NCBI GenBank assembly: GCA_026984555.1
Contig: JALSRY010000360.1
Coordinates: forward strand, 1 to 13,092
Reading direction: 5' to 3'
Source of the DNA: Phycisphaerae bacterium
Lineage (GTDB): Bacteria > Planctomycetota > Phycisphaerae > UBA1845 > Fen-1342
DNA: 13,092 nt
Of this stretch, positions 7,323 to 13,092 are shown one piece after another. The notes beneath the pieces are model-generated. The model saw only the letters and a list, made by a program, of their open reading frames with translations. It was not told where the DNA came from and searched no databases. Each line of letters begins with the position of its first letter. Position 1 is the stretch's first letter. A program made the position numbers and the translations under genes.

Positions 7323-9311
7323 CTACGTGGTGTGCGCTCGGCGACCCGATACGAACGTTTCTCCGGCCCGGGCGATCTGCGCATCCAGCCTTTGCGCCAA
7401 CAGTGCCCCCGGTACGCAGCCGATGAACCGACGCATCAGCTCCCCCATCAGGTAGCGGTGCAGCGCGCCGCTGTCGCGGAATGTGGCGCCGGCGACGCCG
7501 GCAACCGCGTCGGCAACCGCGGCGTCGATCTCCTCGTCCGCCAGCGGCCGAATCCCCAACGCATCGAGCAGGTCCGCAACGCTCGTCGGCCGCGATTCCG
7601 CCGGCGCGTGAACCTGGAACAGCCGCTCGAACACCTCGACGACCCCTTCCCGCGCCAGCCGCCCCTCGGCGTGGGCCTGGAACACTTCGTAAATCTCGGC
7701 GTCGCTCAGGCAACCCGGATCGAGCCCGTCACGCCGCAAGGCCTTGAACCGCTGGATCAACACCACCGCGACAAACCGGGGGTCCACGTCCAGTTCGCCG
7801 ACGATGCGTTCGAACAACGCTGCCCGGGGCGAAATGCACAATGGGTCGATCACGTCCGCCGGCAATCCCAGCGACCGATAACGCTCGGTCCGTTCCCAGA
7901 CCATCGGCGGCAAGTGCGCACGGATCCGCTCAACCCGCGCGGGCGCGATTTCGATCGGCGGCAAGTCCGTGTCGGGATACATACGCTCCGCACCGGGCAA
8001 CACGCGCTCGAAGCCGTTGGTCCCGTCGGGAAAGGCCTGCCGCGTGTCGCTGGGCACCCCCCACGTCGCCTCGCATGCTCGCTGGGCGATTTCGTTGCAC
8101 GCTGTTTCCGTGTCGCGTTCATCCCCCCAGACAAGCACGAGCGCGTCGTTGTCCGCGGCGCGCGTCTTCTTGCGCAACTGCTTCCAATCGCGCGCCGGGA
8201 GCGATTCCGCCGCCGTGTCCGAGTGCACGATGTTCGGCAGTTTCGTGAGGCACGCGATGACGCGCACCCGGTCGGAGAACTCGGTCGCGAACGTGGTGTC
8301 CTCCTGGGTCTGGCGACGCAGGAGCCCCTCGAAAGCACGCAGCACCACGCACTTGACACGCAGGCCCCGGCGCAACGCCTCTTGAATGGGTGCGTACGGC
8401 GCCCGGCTGACGATCCGCGTCACGTCGTGGGTCGAGAACGCGAACGTCTCCGGTGTCACGCCACGCCGTTTGAGCTCGTCGCGGATGCCGAGCAACGCGC
8501 ATTGGCGCATCGCCTCGTTGTAGATCAGGCGTGGAATGCGACCGATCTGCGGCACGCCCTTGATTTCGATCCGCGTGCCGCCGCGCACCGACACGTTCAC
8601 GTCTTCGCGGGTCGAGCCGTAGCCGCGACGCACCTTGGCCGTGCTGCGACACAGAAGGCGAATGATCTGGCAGACGTCGGCGCACTCCTGAGGAGTGCGC
8701 ATGTCGGGGTCTGTGACGACTTCGATCAGGGGGGTGCCGAGCCGGTCGGTCAGGTAGACGCGATCATGCCCCACGTCGGAGACTTCGCGGCAGGAGTCTT
8801 CCTCGATGCTGAGCTGGGTAATGCCGATGCGGCGGTTCCGGTAGGGGATCCATCCCGAGACGCCGATGATGCCGGTACGCTGGAAACCCGTGGGAATCGA
8901 CCCGTCGAGGTACTGCTTGCGCGCGATATGGAGTTCACCAACGAGGTTCAAGCGGCAGAGCAGCGCGATCTCGATCGCGATATCGAGGGCCTGGTCGCTG
9001 ATCATGAACGGGGGCGTGTCGTCGAACTCGTAGGTGCAGACCGTTTCGTGGTGGATGCGGTAGTAGATGTTCTTGCGGGTCTTTTTCTCCATCAACGCGG
9101 TGCCGTCGTACTCGCCCAGCTCGGAGAGCGTCGGCCGCATGTGCCGCAGGATTTCGGCGTCGTATTCGTCGCGGTAGCGACCCGCCGGACAACGGCAAAA
9201 CAGCTTGGTGTCGGTCAGAAGCTGCTGGTGAACCTCGAGCCCGCACTTGAGGCCGATGCGGGCGTAGTCGTCCGCGGTCATCTGCTCGAACGGTTTGAAT
9301 CCCGGTACCAT
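7323..9311 (-). CDS. gatE: Glu-tRNA(Gln) amidotransferase subunit E (archaeal-type GatE), 662 aa
   Basis: The protein starts like all GatB/GatE enzymes (IGLKCGLEVHQQL, residues 19-31). It then shows the GatE version of the cradle domain: DGSIPTGFQRTG (136-147), SIEEDSCR (168-175), STREDVNVSVRGG (233-245). Residues about 295-430 are the AspRS-like GAD insertion found in GatE but not GatB. The GatE hallmark follows (AFPDGTNGFERVLPGAERMY, then PDTDLPP, 426-452), and then a helical and YqeY-like tail to about 645. Bacterial GatB is about 480 residues; 662 fits GatE. GatE phosphorylates and amidates Glu on tRNA(Gln) using ammonia made by GatD. No GatD or GatCAB gene is in the window. The start is the ATG at 9311, with a modest AGGTGGG site; Met11 is an alternative. 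Third-position GC resembles the neighbours, so any transfer is old. GatE identity is firm; the physiological role here is inferred. Confidence 0.93.
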   Translation of the reverse strand: MVPGFKPFEQMTADDYARIGLKCGLEVHQQLLTDTKLFCRCPAGRYRDEYDAEILRHMRPTLSELGEYDGTALMEKKTRKNIYYRIHHETVCTYEFDDTPPFMISDQALDIAIEIALLCRLNLVGELHIARKQYLDGSIPTGFQRTGIIGVSGWIPYRNRRIGITQLSIEEDSCREVSDVGHDRVYLTDRLGTPLIEVVTDPDMRTPQECADVCQIIRLLCRSTAKVRRGYGSTREDVNVSVRGGTRIEIKGVPQIGRIPRLIYNEAMRQCALLGIRDELKRRGVTPETFAFSTHDVTRIVSRAPYAPIQEALRRGLRVKCVVLRAFEGLLRRQTQEDTTFATEFSDRVRVIACLTKLPNIVHSDTAAESLPARDWKQLRKKTRAADNDALVLVWGDERDTETACNEIAQRACEATWGVPSDTRQAFPDGTNGFERVLPGAERMYPDTDLPPIEIAPARVERIRAHLPPMVWERTERYRSLGLPADVIDPLCISPRAALFERIVGELDVDPRFVAVVLIQRFKALRRDGLDPGCLSDAEIYEVFQAHAEGRLAREGVVEVFERLFQVHAPAESRPTSVADLLDALGIRPLADEEIDAAVADAVAGVAGATFRDSGALHRYLMGELMRRFIGCVPGALLAQRLDAQIARAGETFVSGRRAHTT

Positions 9312-9358
9312 CTTGCGCACCCACCTGCCGCACCGGTCGGCGCGGCGCGAAAACGCGG

Positions 9359-9387
9359 ATTCTAGGCCCGTCCCGGCCGCCCGGCAA
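9359..9387 (-). promoter_or_regulatory. Predicted sigma-70 promoter of gatE
   Basis: On the minus strand TTGCCG (9382-9387) and TAGAAT (9359-9364) are 17 bases apart. They match the consensus at four and five of six positions. Transcription would start near 9352 and leave a leader of about 40 bases before the ATG at 9311. It is back to back with the promoter of the dockerin gene. Confidence 0.55.
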
Positions 9388-9446
9388 ACGGTGCGCGCCG
9401 GCCGCCGAACCTGCCAGCCTTCCCCGCGCGGGCCGCGAACAAAACG

Positions 9447-9475
9447 TTGAACCTCGTCCGGCGTTTGGCTACGAT
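9447..9475 (+). promoter_or_regulatory. Predicted sigma-70 promoter of the dockerin-protein gene
   Basis: TTGAAC (9447-9452) and TACGAT (9470-9475) are 17 bases apart. They match the consensus at five and four of six positions. The start point would be near 9482, about 50 bases before the ATG at 9533, which has a GGAG site at good spacing (CCGGAGTAACCATC-ATG). An intact promoter and ribosome site argue that the interrupted gene downstream was recently functional or still is. Confidence 0.55.
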
Positions 9476-9532
9476 CGAACCGGGAGCAAACGCCCCACAC
9501 GGCCGCAACTACCGTTTTCCGGAGTAACCATC

Positions 9533-10312
9533 ATGCGGAACAAGTGCTCGCTCGCCGCGGTCGCCGCGGCCCTGCTGTTCGCCACCAGCGCCCGCGCCCA
9601 GACGGACTTCGTGTTCTTCTTCTCGTTCGGCGACAGTTGCTGATTCGGCCAGGTGATGGGCGTCTGGTCAGGCGCCACCGACGATTTTGACAGCGGCCTC
9701 GACCGACCGCTCGAGTTCCCGGGACTCGGGGCCGCTGCGATCTACCATGCCAACGATCCCAACGCGTGGGCCGGTCCCACCGCGTTCTACGTAACCGACT
9801 ATCGTGCGCCGATGGCCCCGGACGAGTCGAAAACCTGGTCGCCGATCCATCTCTGGGCGACGCCCGGAGCCTACGGCGACGACACGATGACGTTGTTGAT
9901 CCAGGGCGCGGCGGACGTGACACCGCCACCGAACCGAACCTACACGCTGGAGCTGCTTTACGTACCGCCGGGCGTGACGGGCGCGCCGCCGGTGGGTACG
10001 ACGTGGGATGTTCCCCCCGATGAGCCGTTTACGGTAACGGTGCCGACGTTTGCCACCGACGACGGTCGCGAAGGATACCAGTTTGCCTTGACGGTGGGTG
10101 CGGTGGCGTGTCCCGGTGATATCGACGGCGACGGTGTGGTGGATCTTTCCGATCTTGCCGTGCTCATCAGCTCCTACGGCTTGTGCGCCGGCGAGACCGG
10201 CTTCGTGCGACAGGCCGATTTCACCGGCGACGGGGACCACCCGGACGGCTGCGTGGACCTGGCCGACTTGGCGCTGCTCCTGAGCAACTACGGCTGTGGT
10301 TCGCCGCCCTGA
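9533..10312 (+). pseudogene. Secreted protein with C-terminal dockerin type I repeats, interrupted by an in-frame TGA
   Basis: The reading frame from ATG 9533 begins with a clear signal peptide (MRNKCSLAAVAAALLFATS, then ARA|Q, cleaved after residue 22). It meets TGA at codon 37 (9641-9643) and continues in the same frame for 222 codons to a TGA at 10310. The continuation is plainly coding. It has GVWSGATDDFDSGLDRP and VTDYRAPMAPDESKTW, resembling exported planctomycete proteins as I recall them, and then two dockerin-like calcium motifs. The first is canonical (GDIDGDGVVDLSDLAVL). The second (DFTGDG...CVDLADLALLLSNYG) carries about five extra residues between its calcium ligands. A GTG at 9653 and ATG at 9656 could restart translation but would lose the signal peptide. 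TGA ends other genes here (HAD, sigma factor), so it is a real stop. A TGG-to-TGA change or a sequencing error is the simplest reading; the gene may be intact in the organism. Confidence 0.75.
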
Positions 10313-10387
10313 TCCCTGCGCGCCGGCGTCGGTCCGGGCAGGGCAAGAAAATGGTGTGGGGGGGTGGTGCGGCGCGGGTCTTGGTTC

Positions 10388-10508
10388 TATAATCGAGCAA
10401 CTGGAATGTAGCTTGTTACTGGGCCTGTGGTTGCGGTGTGTCGTGGCGACCACCAGTACGTAGCGGCCCGTTGCTCGGCGTAGGATTGCCGGCGAATCGT
10501 CAGCCGGT
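10388..10508 (+). other. Candidate structured RNA: nested hairpins directly after a TATAAT
   Basis: Directly after TATAAT (10388-10393) comes an 82-base foldable segment. GAGCAAC (10395-10401) pairs with GTTGCTC (10470-10476). GGGCC (10421-10425) pairs with GGCCC (10465-10469), which abuts GTTGCTC on the 3' side. Inside these, GTGGTTGC (10427-10434) pairs with GCGACCAC (10446-10453) with one G-U pair and an 11-base loop. A second hairpin follows, CCGGC (10489-10493) with GCCGG (10503-10507). No T-run ends the segment, no -35 is evident, and a start about seven bases after the -10 would cut into the outer stem. I do not recognise it as tmRNA, RNase P, SRP or a tRNA. It may be a small RNA, part of a long rny leader, or coincidence. 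Confidence 0.22.
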
Positions 10509-10706
10509 TCGCAGAGAAGTTGATACACCAGCATCTGTTTGTCGGGGTTGTCCAAGAGTGCCAGGACCGCTGCTTTTCATAACGTCAAGCATCATCTGAA
10601 GATATAATTCGGTCCGCTCTCCCGCAATCCGGTGCACCCTGAAATCCAGCCGCTTGCGCCGATCGCTCGGCGACTCGTACGCGTGCCGCTCGTCGTGCTG
10701 CGCCAA
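10391..10706 (-). pseudogene. Probable frameshifted remnant of an unknown minus-strand gene
   Basis: On the minus strand the frame through 10706-10580 has high GC at third positions and reads as a charged helical protein (RAELAQHDERHAYESPSDRR, then RTELYLQMMLDVMK). At the AAAA run (10574-10577) it slides into poorer sequence. Removing one A joins it smoothly to another frame that reads KAAVLALLDNPDKQMLVYQ and continues to about 10400. I read this as one gene carrying a +1 frameshift. The upstream end is open to a stop at 10773-10775 but has no ATG and no ribosome site, only a TTG at 10706, so the 5' end also seems lost. The 3' limit is uncertain because the second frame runs on antisense to the dockerin gene. 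No family is recognised. A sequencing error in the A-run is possible. Confidence 0.35.
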
Positions 10707-10804
10707 TTCGGCGCGGCCGCGGATTGCCTCGTCCTCCCGTTCGGCCGAAGCCGACGAACGGACCCGGCCCGGTCATCACCCTGGACCGAACCGGATAGGT
10801 ATCT

Positions 10805-12403
10805 ATGTTTCCCCTCGCAAATCTCTTGCTGGTCGCCGAAGGTGGCTGGCCGCTCTACGTACTCGGTGTTGTCGTCGCGATGGGCGCGGGCGGGGCCGCG
10901 GCGTGGTTGCTGCTCTCCAAACGCATGAAAGGCGAGCACGCGGCCCATCTGGCCGAGGCGGAACAGCAATTGGTCGATGCCCGCCAGCGACGAGAGGAGC
11001 TTCTCAACAAGGCCGAAATGGAGGCCCAGAAGAAGCTGCTCGACATGATGGATCGTTTCGAGCGCGAGACCGCCGAAACACGCAACGAACTCAAGGCGGC
11101 CGAGCGGCGTCTGGCCAAGCGGGAGGACGTGCTCGACAAGAAACTCGAAGTGCTCAGCGCCAAAGAGCGCAAAATCGAAGAATCCGAAAAGGCGCTCGCC
11201 GAGGCCCGGGCCGAGCTCGACGCCCGACAGGCCGAACTCGAGGAGACCCTGAGCAAGCAGCGCAACGAACTGCTCCGGATCGCCAAGTTGACGCCGGACG
11301 AAGCCCGCGCTTTGTGCCTCAAGAAGGTGGAGCAGGAGGTCGAGCGAGAGGCGGGGCAGTTGGTCGAGCGGGTACTGACCACGGCGCAGGAAAACGCCCG
11401 GGAGCGAGCACGACGTATCATCATCGAAACCATCCAGCGCTACGCCGCCGAACACACCTGCGAAACCACCATCGCCACCATCGACGTTGCTTCCGACGAC
11501 ATGAAAGGCCGCGTGATCGGTCGCGAGGGGCGCAACATCCGCGCTTTCGAAAAGGCTACCGGCGTGACGGTGATCGTGGACGACACGCCGGGCGTGGTGA
11601 GCATCTCGTGTTTCGACCCGGTGCGCAAGGAAGTTGCCCGGCGGTCACTGGAAAAACTGGTCAAGGACGGGCGTATCCACCCGACGCGGATCGAGGACAT
11701 CGTCGCCGAGACCGGGCGGGCCGTCGAAGAGGAGATCGTCGAGGTCGGCAAACAGGCGGCGATGGAGGTCAACGTCTCCGGATTGCACAAGAAGCTGATC
11801 GAGCTGCTCGGGCGACTGCAATTCCGCACGAGCTACGGGCAAAACGTCTTGCGCCACTCGATCGAGGTCGCGTTCCTGTGCGGAATCATGGCGGACGAAC
11901 TCGGGCTCGACGGGGCGTTGGCCCGGCGCTGCGGCTTGTTGCACGACATCGGAAAAGCGCTCGACCACGAGGCCGAGGGCAGCCACACGAAGATCGGCGG
12001 AGACTTTTGCAAGCGGCTCGGGGAACATGCCGCCGTCATCAACGCCGTCGCCGGCCATCACGGTGACATCGCCGCCACCCACCCCTATACGCCGCTGGTG
12101 ACGGCGGCGGACGCGATGAGCGCGTCGCGGCCGGGCGGGCGGCGCGAGTCGCTCGAGCGCTACATCAAGCGGCTCGAAGAACTCGAGGCGATCGCGACCG
12201 CGCACGACGGCGTGCGACAGGCCTACGCGGTCGAGGCCGGACGCGAGGTGCGCGTGATCGTCGACGCCGTGCAGGTGCCCGACCGCTCCGCGCTCAAGCT
12301 CGCCCGCGACATCGCCAAGCAGATCGAGGAGTCGGTCACCTACCCCGGCGAGATCAAGGTCACCGTGTTGCGCGAGTTGCGGGCGGTCGAATACGCCCGC
12401 TGA
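10805..12403 (+). CDS. rny: Ribonuclease Y, 532 aa
   Basis: RNase Y is a membrane-anchored endoribonuclease that starts mRNA decay in many bacteria. All parts of the family are in order: one membrane segment at residues about 15-38; a long charged coiled coil at about 41-205; a KH RNA-binding domain with [15 protein letters not shown] (235-249); an HD domain with the catalytic His380-Asp381 ([12 protein letters not shown]) and a downstream AGHHGD near 417; and the conserved C-terminal domain ending [12 protein letters not shown]. The HD-domain lead-in [16 protein letters not shown] is also typical. The length matches the family (about 520). The ATG at 10805 has an AGGT a few bases upstream, a mediocre ribosome site, but no better start precedes the membrane segment. 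It lies 282 bp upstream of pepD in the same direction, with a possible promoter between them. Confidence 0.97.
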   Translation: MFPLANLLLVAEGGWPLYVLGVVVAMGAGGAAAWLLLSKRMKGEHAAHLAEAEQQLVDARQRREELLNKAEMEAQKKLLDMMDRFERETAETRNELKAAERRLAKREDVLDKKLEVLSAKERKIEESEKALAEARAELDARQAELEETLSKQRNELLRIAKLTPDEARALCLKKVEQEVEREAGQLVERVLTTAQENARERARRIIIETIQRYAAEHTCETTIATIDVASDDMKGRVIGREGRNIRAFEKATGVTVIVDDTPGVVSISCFDPVRKEVARRSLEKLVKDGRIHPTRIEDIVAETGRAVEEEIVEVGKQAAMEVNVSGLHKKLIELLGRLQFRTSYGQNVLRHSIEVAFLCGIMADELGLDGALARRCGLLHDIGKALDHEAEGSHTKIGGDFCKRLGEHAAVINAVAGHHGDIAATHPYTPLVTAADAMSASRPGGRRESLERYIKRLEELEAIATAHDGVRQAYAVEAGREVRVIVDAVQVPDRSALKLARDIAKQIEESVTYPGEIKVTVLRELRAVEYAR

Positions 12404-12618
12404 GACTCGCTCACCAGACGTCCCCGGACCTTCCTCACGCCGACCGCCGATCCCCCTTCGCGGCGTTGCCGGGTCGAGAGCCGTCGGCGGCGGTTGTGCC
12501 CCCTCCCGCGATTGTCACGGACGAGGAACCCCGTCGCGCGATGTGTCCCCCACCCTCGGCCTCACCCGGCCCGTTGTTTGCGGCCGTTGCCGATTCGCCA
12601 CCGGTCGTGGTACGCGGG

Positions 12619-12624
12619 TATGAT
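12619..12624 (+). promoter_or_regulatory. Possible -10 element upstream of pepD
   Basis: TATGAT lies 62 bases before the pepD start, with GGG just before it. No standard -35 is found at 16-18 bases; TTGCCG at 12587-12592 is too far (26 bases). The rest of 12404-12685 shows no gene and no clear terminator for rny. Confidence 0.3.
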
Positions 12625-12685
12625 GCGGCTTTGATCGGAAACCGGTGCCGGCGTCGTGTGCCGGCCGCAGACGAGGACAGCAGAC

Positions 12686-13092
12686 ATGAGTGACCCATCG
12701 AATACCACCACGATTGGAGCTTTGGAACCGGGGGCCGTCTGGCGGTTTTTCGTGCAGATGGCGGCTGTTCCGCGCCCGTCGAAACACGAGGAAAAAATCC
12801 GGGCACACGTGCGCAAGACGGCCGAGGCGCTGGGTCTGGAAGTTCACGAGGACGCCACTGGCAACCTGTTGCTGCGGGCGGCCGCGACGCCGGGGTGCGA
12901 GAACGCCCCCACGGTCGTCTTGCAGGGACACCTCGACATGGTCCCCGAGAAGAACGCCGACACCCAGCACGATTTCGAACACGACCCCATCCGCCTGATC
13001 CTCACCACCGACAAGCAAACGGGCGAACCGGTCGTGACGGCGGACGGAACGACGCTCGGGGCAGACAACGGTATCGGGGTCGCGATGGCGCT
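12686..13092 (+). CDS. pepD: PepD-type aminoacyl-histidine dipeptidase (Xaa-His dipeptidase, M20 family), 5' part
   Basis: The frame opens at ATG 12686 with GAGG about nine bases upstream and runs off the window edge after 135 complete codons. It is a metallopeptidase that splits dipeptides such as Xaa-His in the cytoplasm. The N-terminal part has PRPSKHEEKI (about 30-39) and GLEVHEDATGNLLLR. The first zinc-ligand motif is LQGHLDMVPEKN, in which the His and Asp of GHLD are the metal ligand and the neighbouring catalytic Asp. The second is TTLGADNGIGVA, with the bridging Asp of GADN. Both are close to E. coli PepD, which distinguishes it from other M20 peptidases such as PepT. The remaining ligands lie beyond the window, so activity cannot be judged. 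It follows rny in the same direction after 282 bp and probably has its own promoter. Confidence 0.93.
   Translation, partial: MSDPSNTTTIGALEPGAVWRFFVQMAAVPRPSKHEEKIRAHVRKTAEALGLEVHEDATGNLLLRAAATPGCENAPTVVLQGHLDMVPEKNADTQHDFEHDPIRLILTTDKQTGEPVVTADGTTLGADNGIGVAMA

Larger units (their letters stand above)
10313..10804. other. 492-bp region before rny with no intact gene
   Basis: Between the dockerin gene and rny no frame gives a complete gene with a ribosome site. It holds a TATAAT at 10388-10393 and nested hairpins after it, a likely frameshifted minus-strand remnant, and a second plus-strand TATAAT at 10603-10608 that could be the -10 of an rny promoter but lacks a good -35. Part of the region (about 10380-10620) is visibly less GC-rich than its surroundings. 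The dockerin gene has no clear terminator at 10313-10380. Confidence 0.5.

Noticed and set aside
7323..9311. Calling this gene gatB
   Set aside because: The length, the AspRS-like insertion and the MYPDTDLPP segment fit GatE; GatB lacks that insertion.
7257..9365. Plus-strand open frame of 702 codons opposite gatE
   Set aside because: GatE is unmistakable on the other strand. The opposite frame is rich in Arg, His and Val with no family features, a typical high-GC shadow.
9641..9670. Selenocysteine at the in-frame TGA with the small hairpin as a SECIS element
   Set aside because: The stem is only six base pairs with a G-U pair, it starts three bases after the TGA, and its loop lacks a clear SECIS pattern. 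A dockerin protein is not a known selenoprotein. Kept only as something to exclude.
10388..10508. Calling the nested hairpins 6S RNA
   Set aside because: There is no open central bubble flanked by long closing stems of the usual size, and no conserved 6S sequence I could identify.
10592..11455. Minus-strand open frame of 287 codons opposite the 5' half of rny
   Set aside because: It mirrors the coiled-coil coding region of rny (a Leu/Phe-rich reverse of Lys/Glu codons), so it is a shadow.
12435..12806. Minus-strand open frame before and across the pepD start
   Set aside because: It overlaps the well-supported pepD start antisense and its sequence is low-complexity.
1..13092. Mobile element, prophage, CRISPR array, toxin-antitoxin or defence system
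   Set aside because: No transposase, integrase, terminal repeats, regular spaced repeats or recognisable defence genes were found. The genes are mostly housekeeping, signalling or exported proteins.

Overview
The window looks like a chromosomal segment of a GC-rich bacterium, most likely a planctomycete (Phycisphaerae-like). The reasons are a secreted protein ending in planctomycete-style dockerin repeats (GDIDGDG...DLSDLA), a two-domain LTPEQ-type exported helical protein with a basic linker, a short RpoD/RpoS-like sigma factor, and high GC at third codon positions. This placement is an inference from protein style; there is no rRNA marker. No IS element, CRISPR array, tRNA or rRNA was seen.

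Layout. Positions 1-159 hold the 3' end of an unknown basic protein (+). Then come, on the minus strand, a small lipoprotein (375-623) and an exported LTPEQ-type helical protein (798-2030). Diverging from them is a HAD phosphatase of the phosphoglycolate phosphatase type (2307-3044, +). A long minus-strand block follows. Read in its own direction it is: a GatE-type tRNA amidotransferase subunit (9311-7323), a PAS/HD-GYP c-di-GMP phosphodiesterase (7133-6024), a PilT-type retraction ATPase (5878-4697), an RpoD/SigA-type sigma factor (4257-3370), and YacG, whose start overlaps the sigma gene by 20 bases. On the plus strand, diverging from gatE, is a secreted dockerin protein interrupted by an in-frame TGA (9533-10312). 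A 492-bp region without an intact gene follows, then rny (10805-12403) and the 5' part of pepD (12686 to the edge).

How they fit together. Several genes are information-processing housekeeping: sigma factor, YacG, RNase Y, GatE and PepD. HD-GYP and PilT lie in the same direction 145 bp apart and may link c-di-GMP turnover to type IV pilus retraction or surface behaviour. The two extracytoplasmic proteins and the dockerin protein represent the envelope and secretome.

The most notable item is the GatE gene. GatDE is the archaeal route for making Gln-tRNA(Gln), yet every neighbour here is bacterial, and no GatD partner is in the window. Other points of interest are the in-frame stop in the dockerin gene, a probable frameshifted gene remnant and nested hairpins upstream of rny, and the sigma-yacG translational overlap. 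I saw no convincing new multi-gene defence or mobile system.
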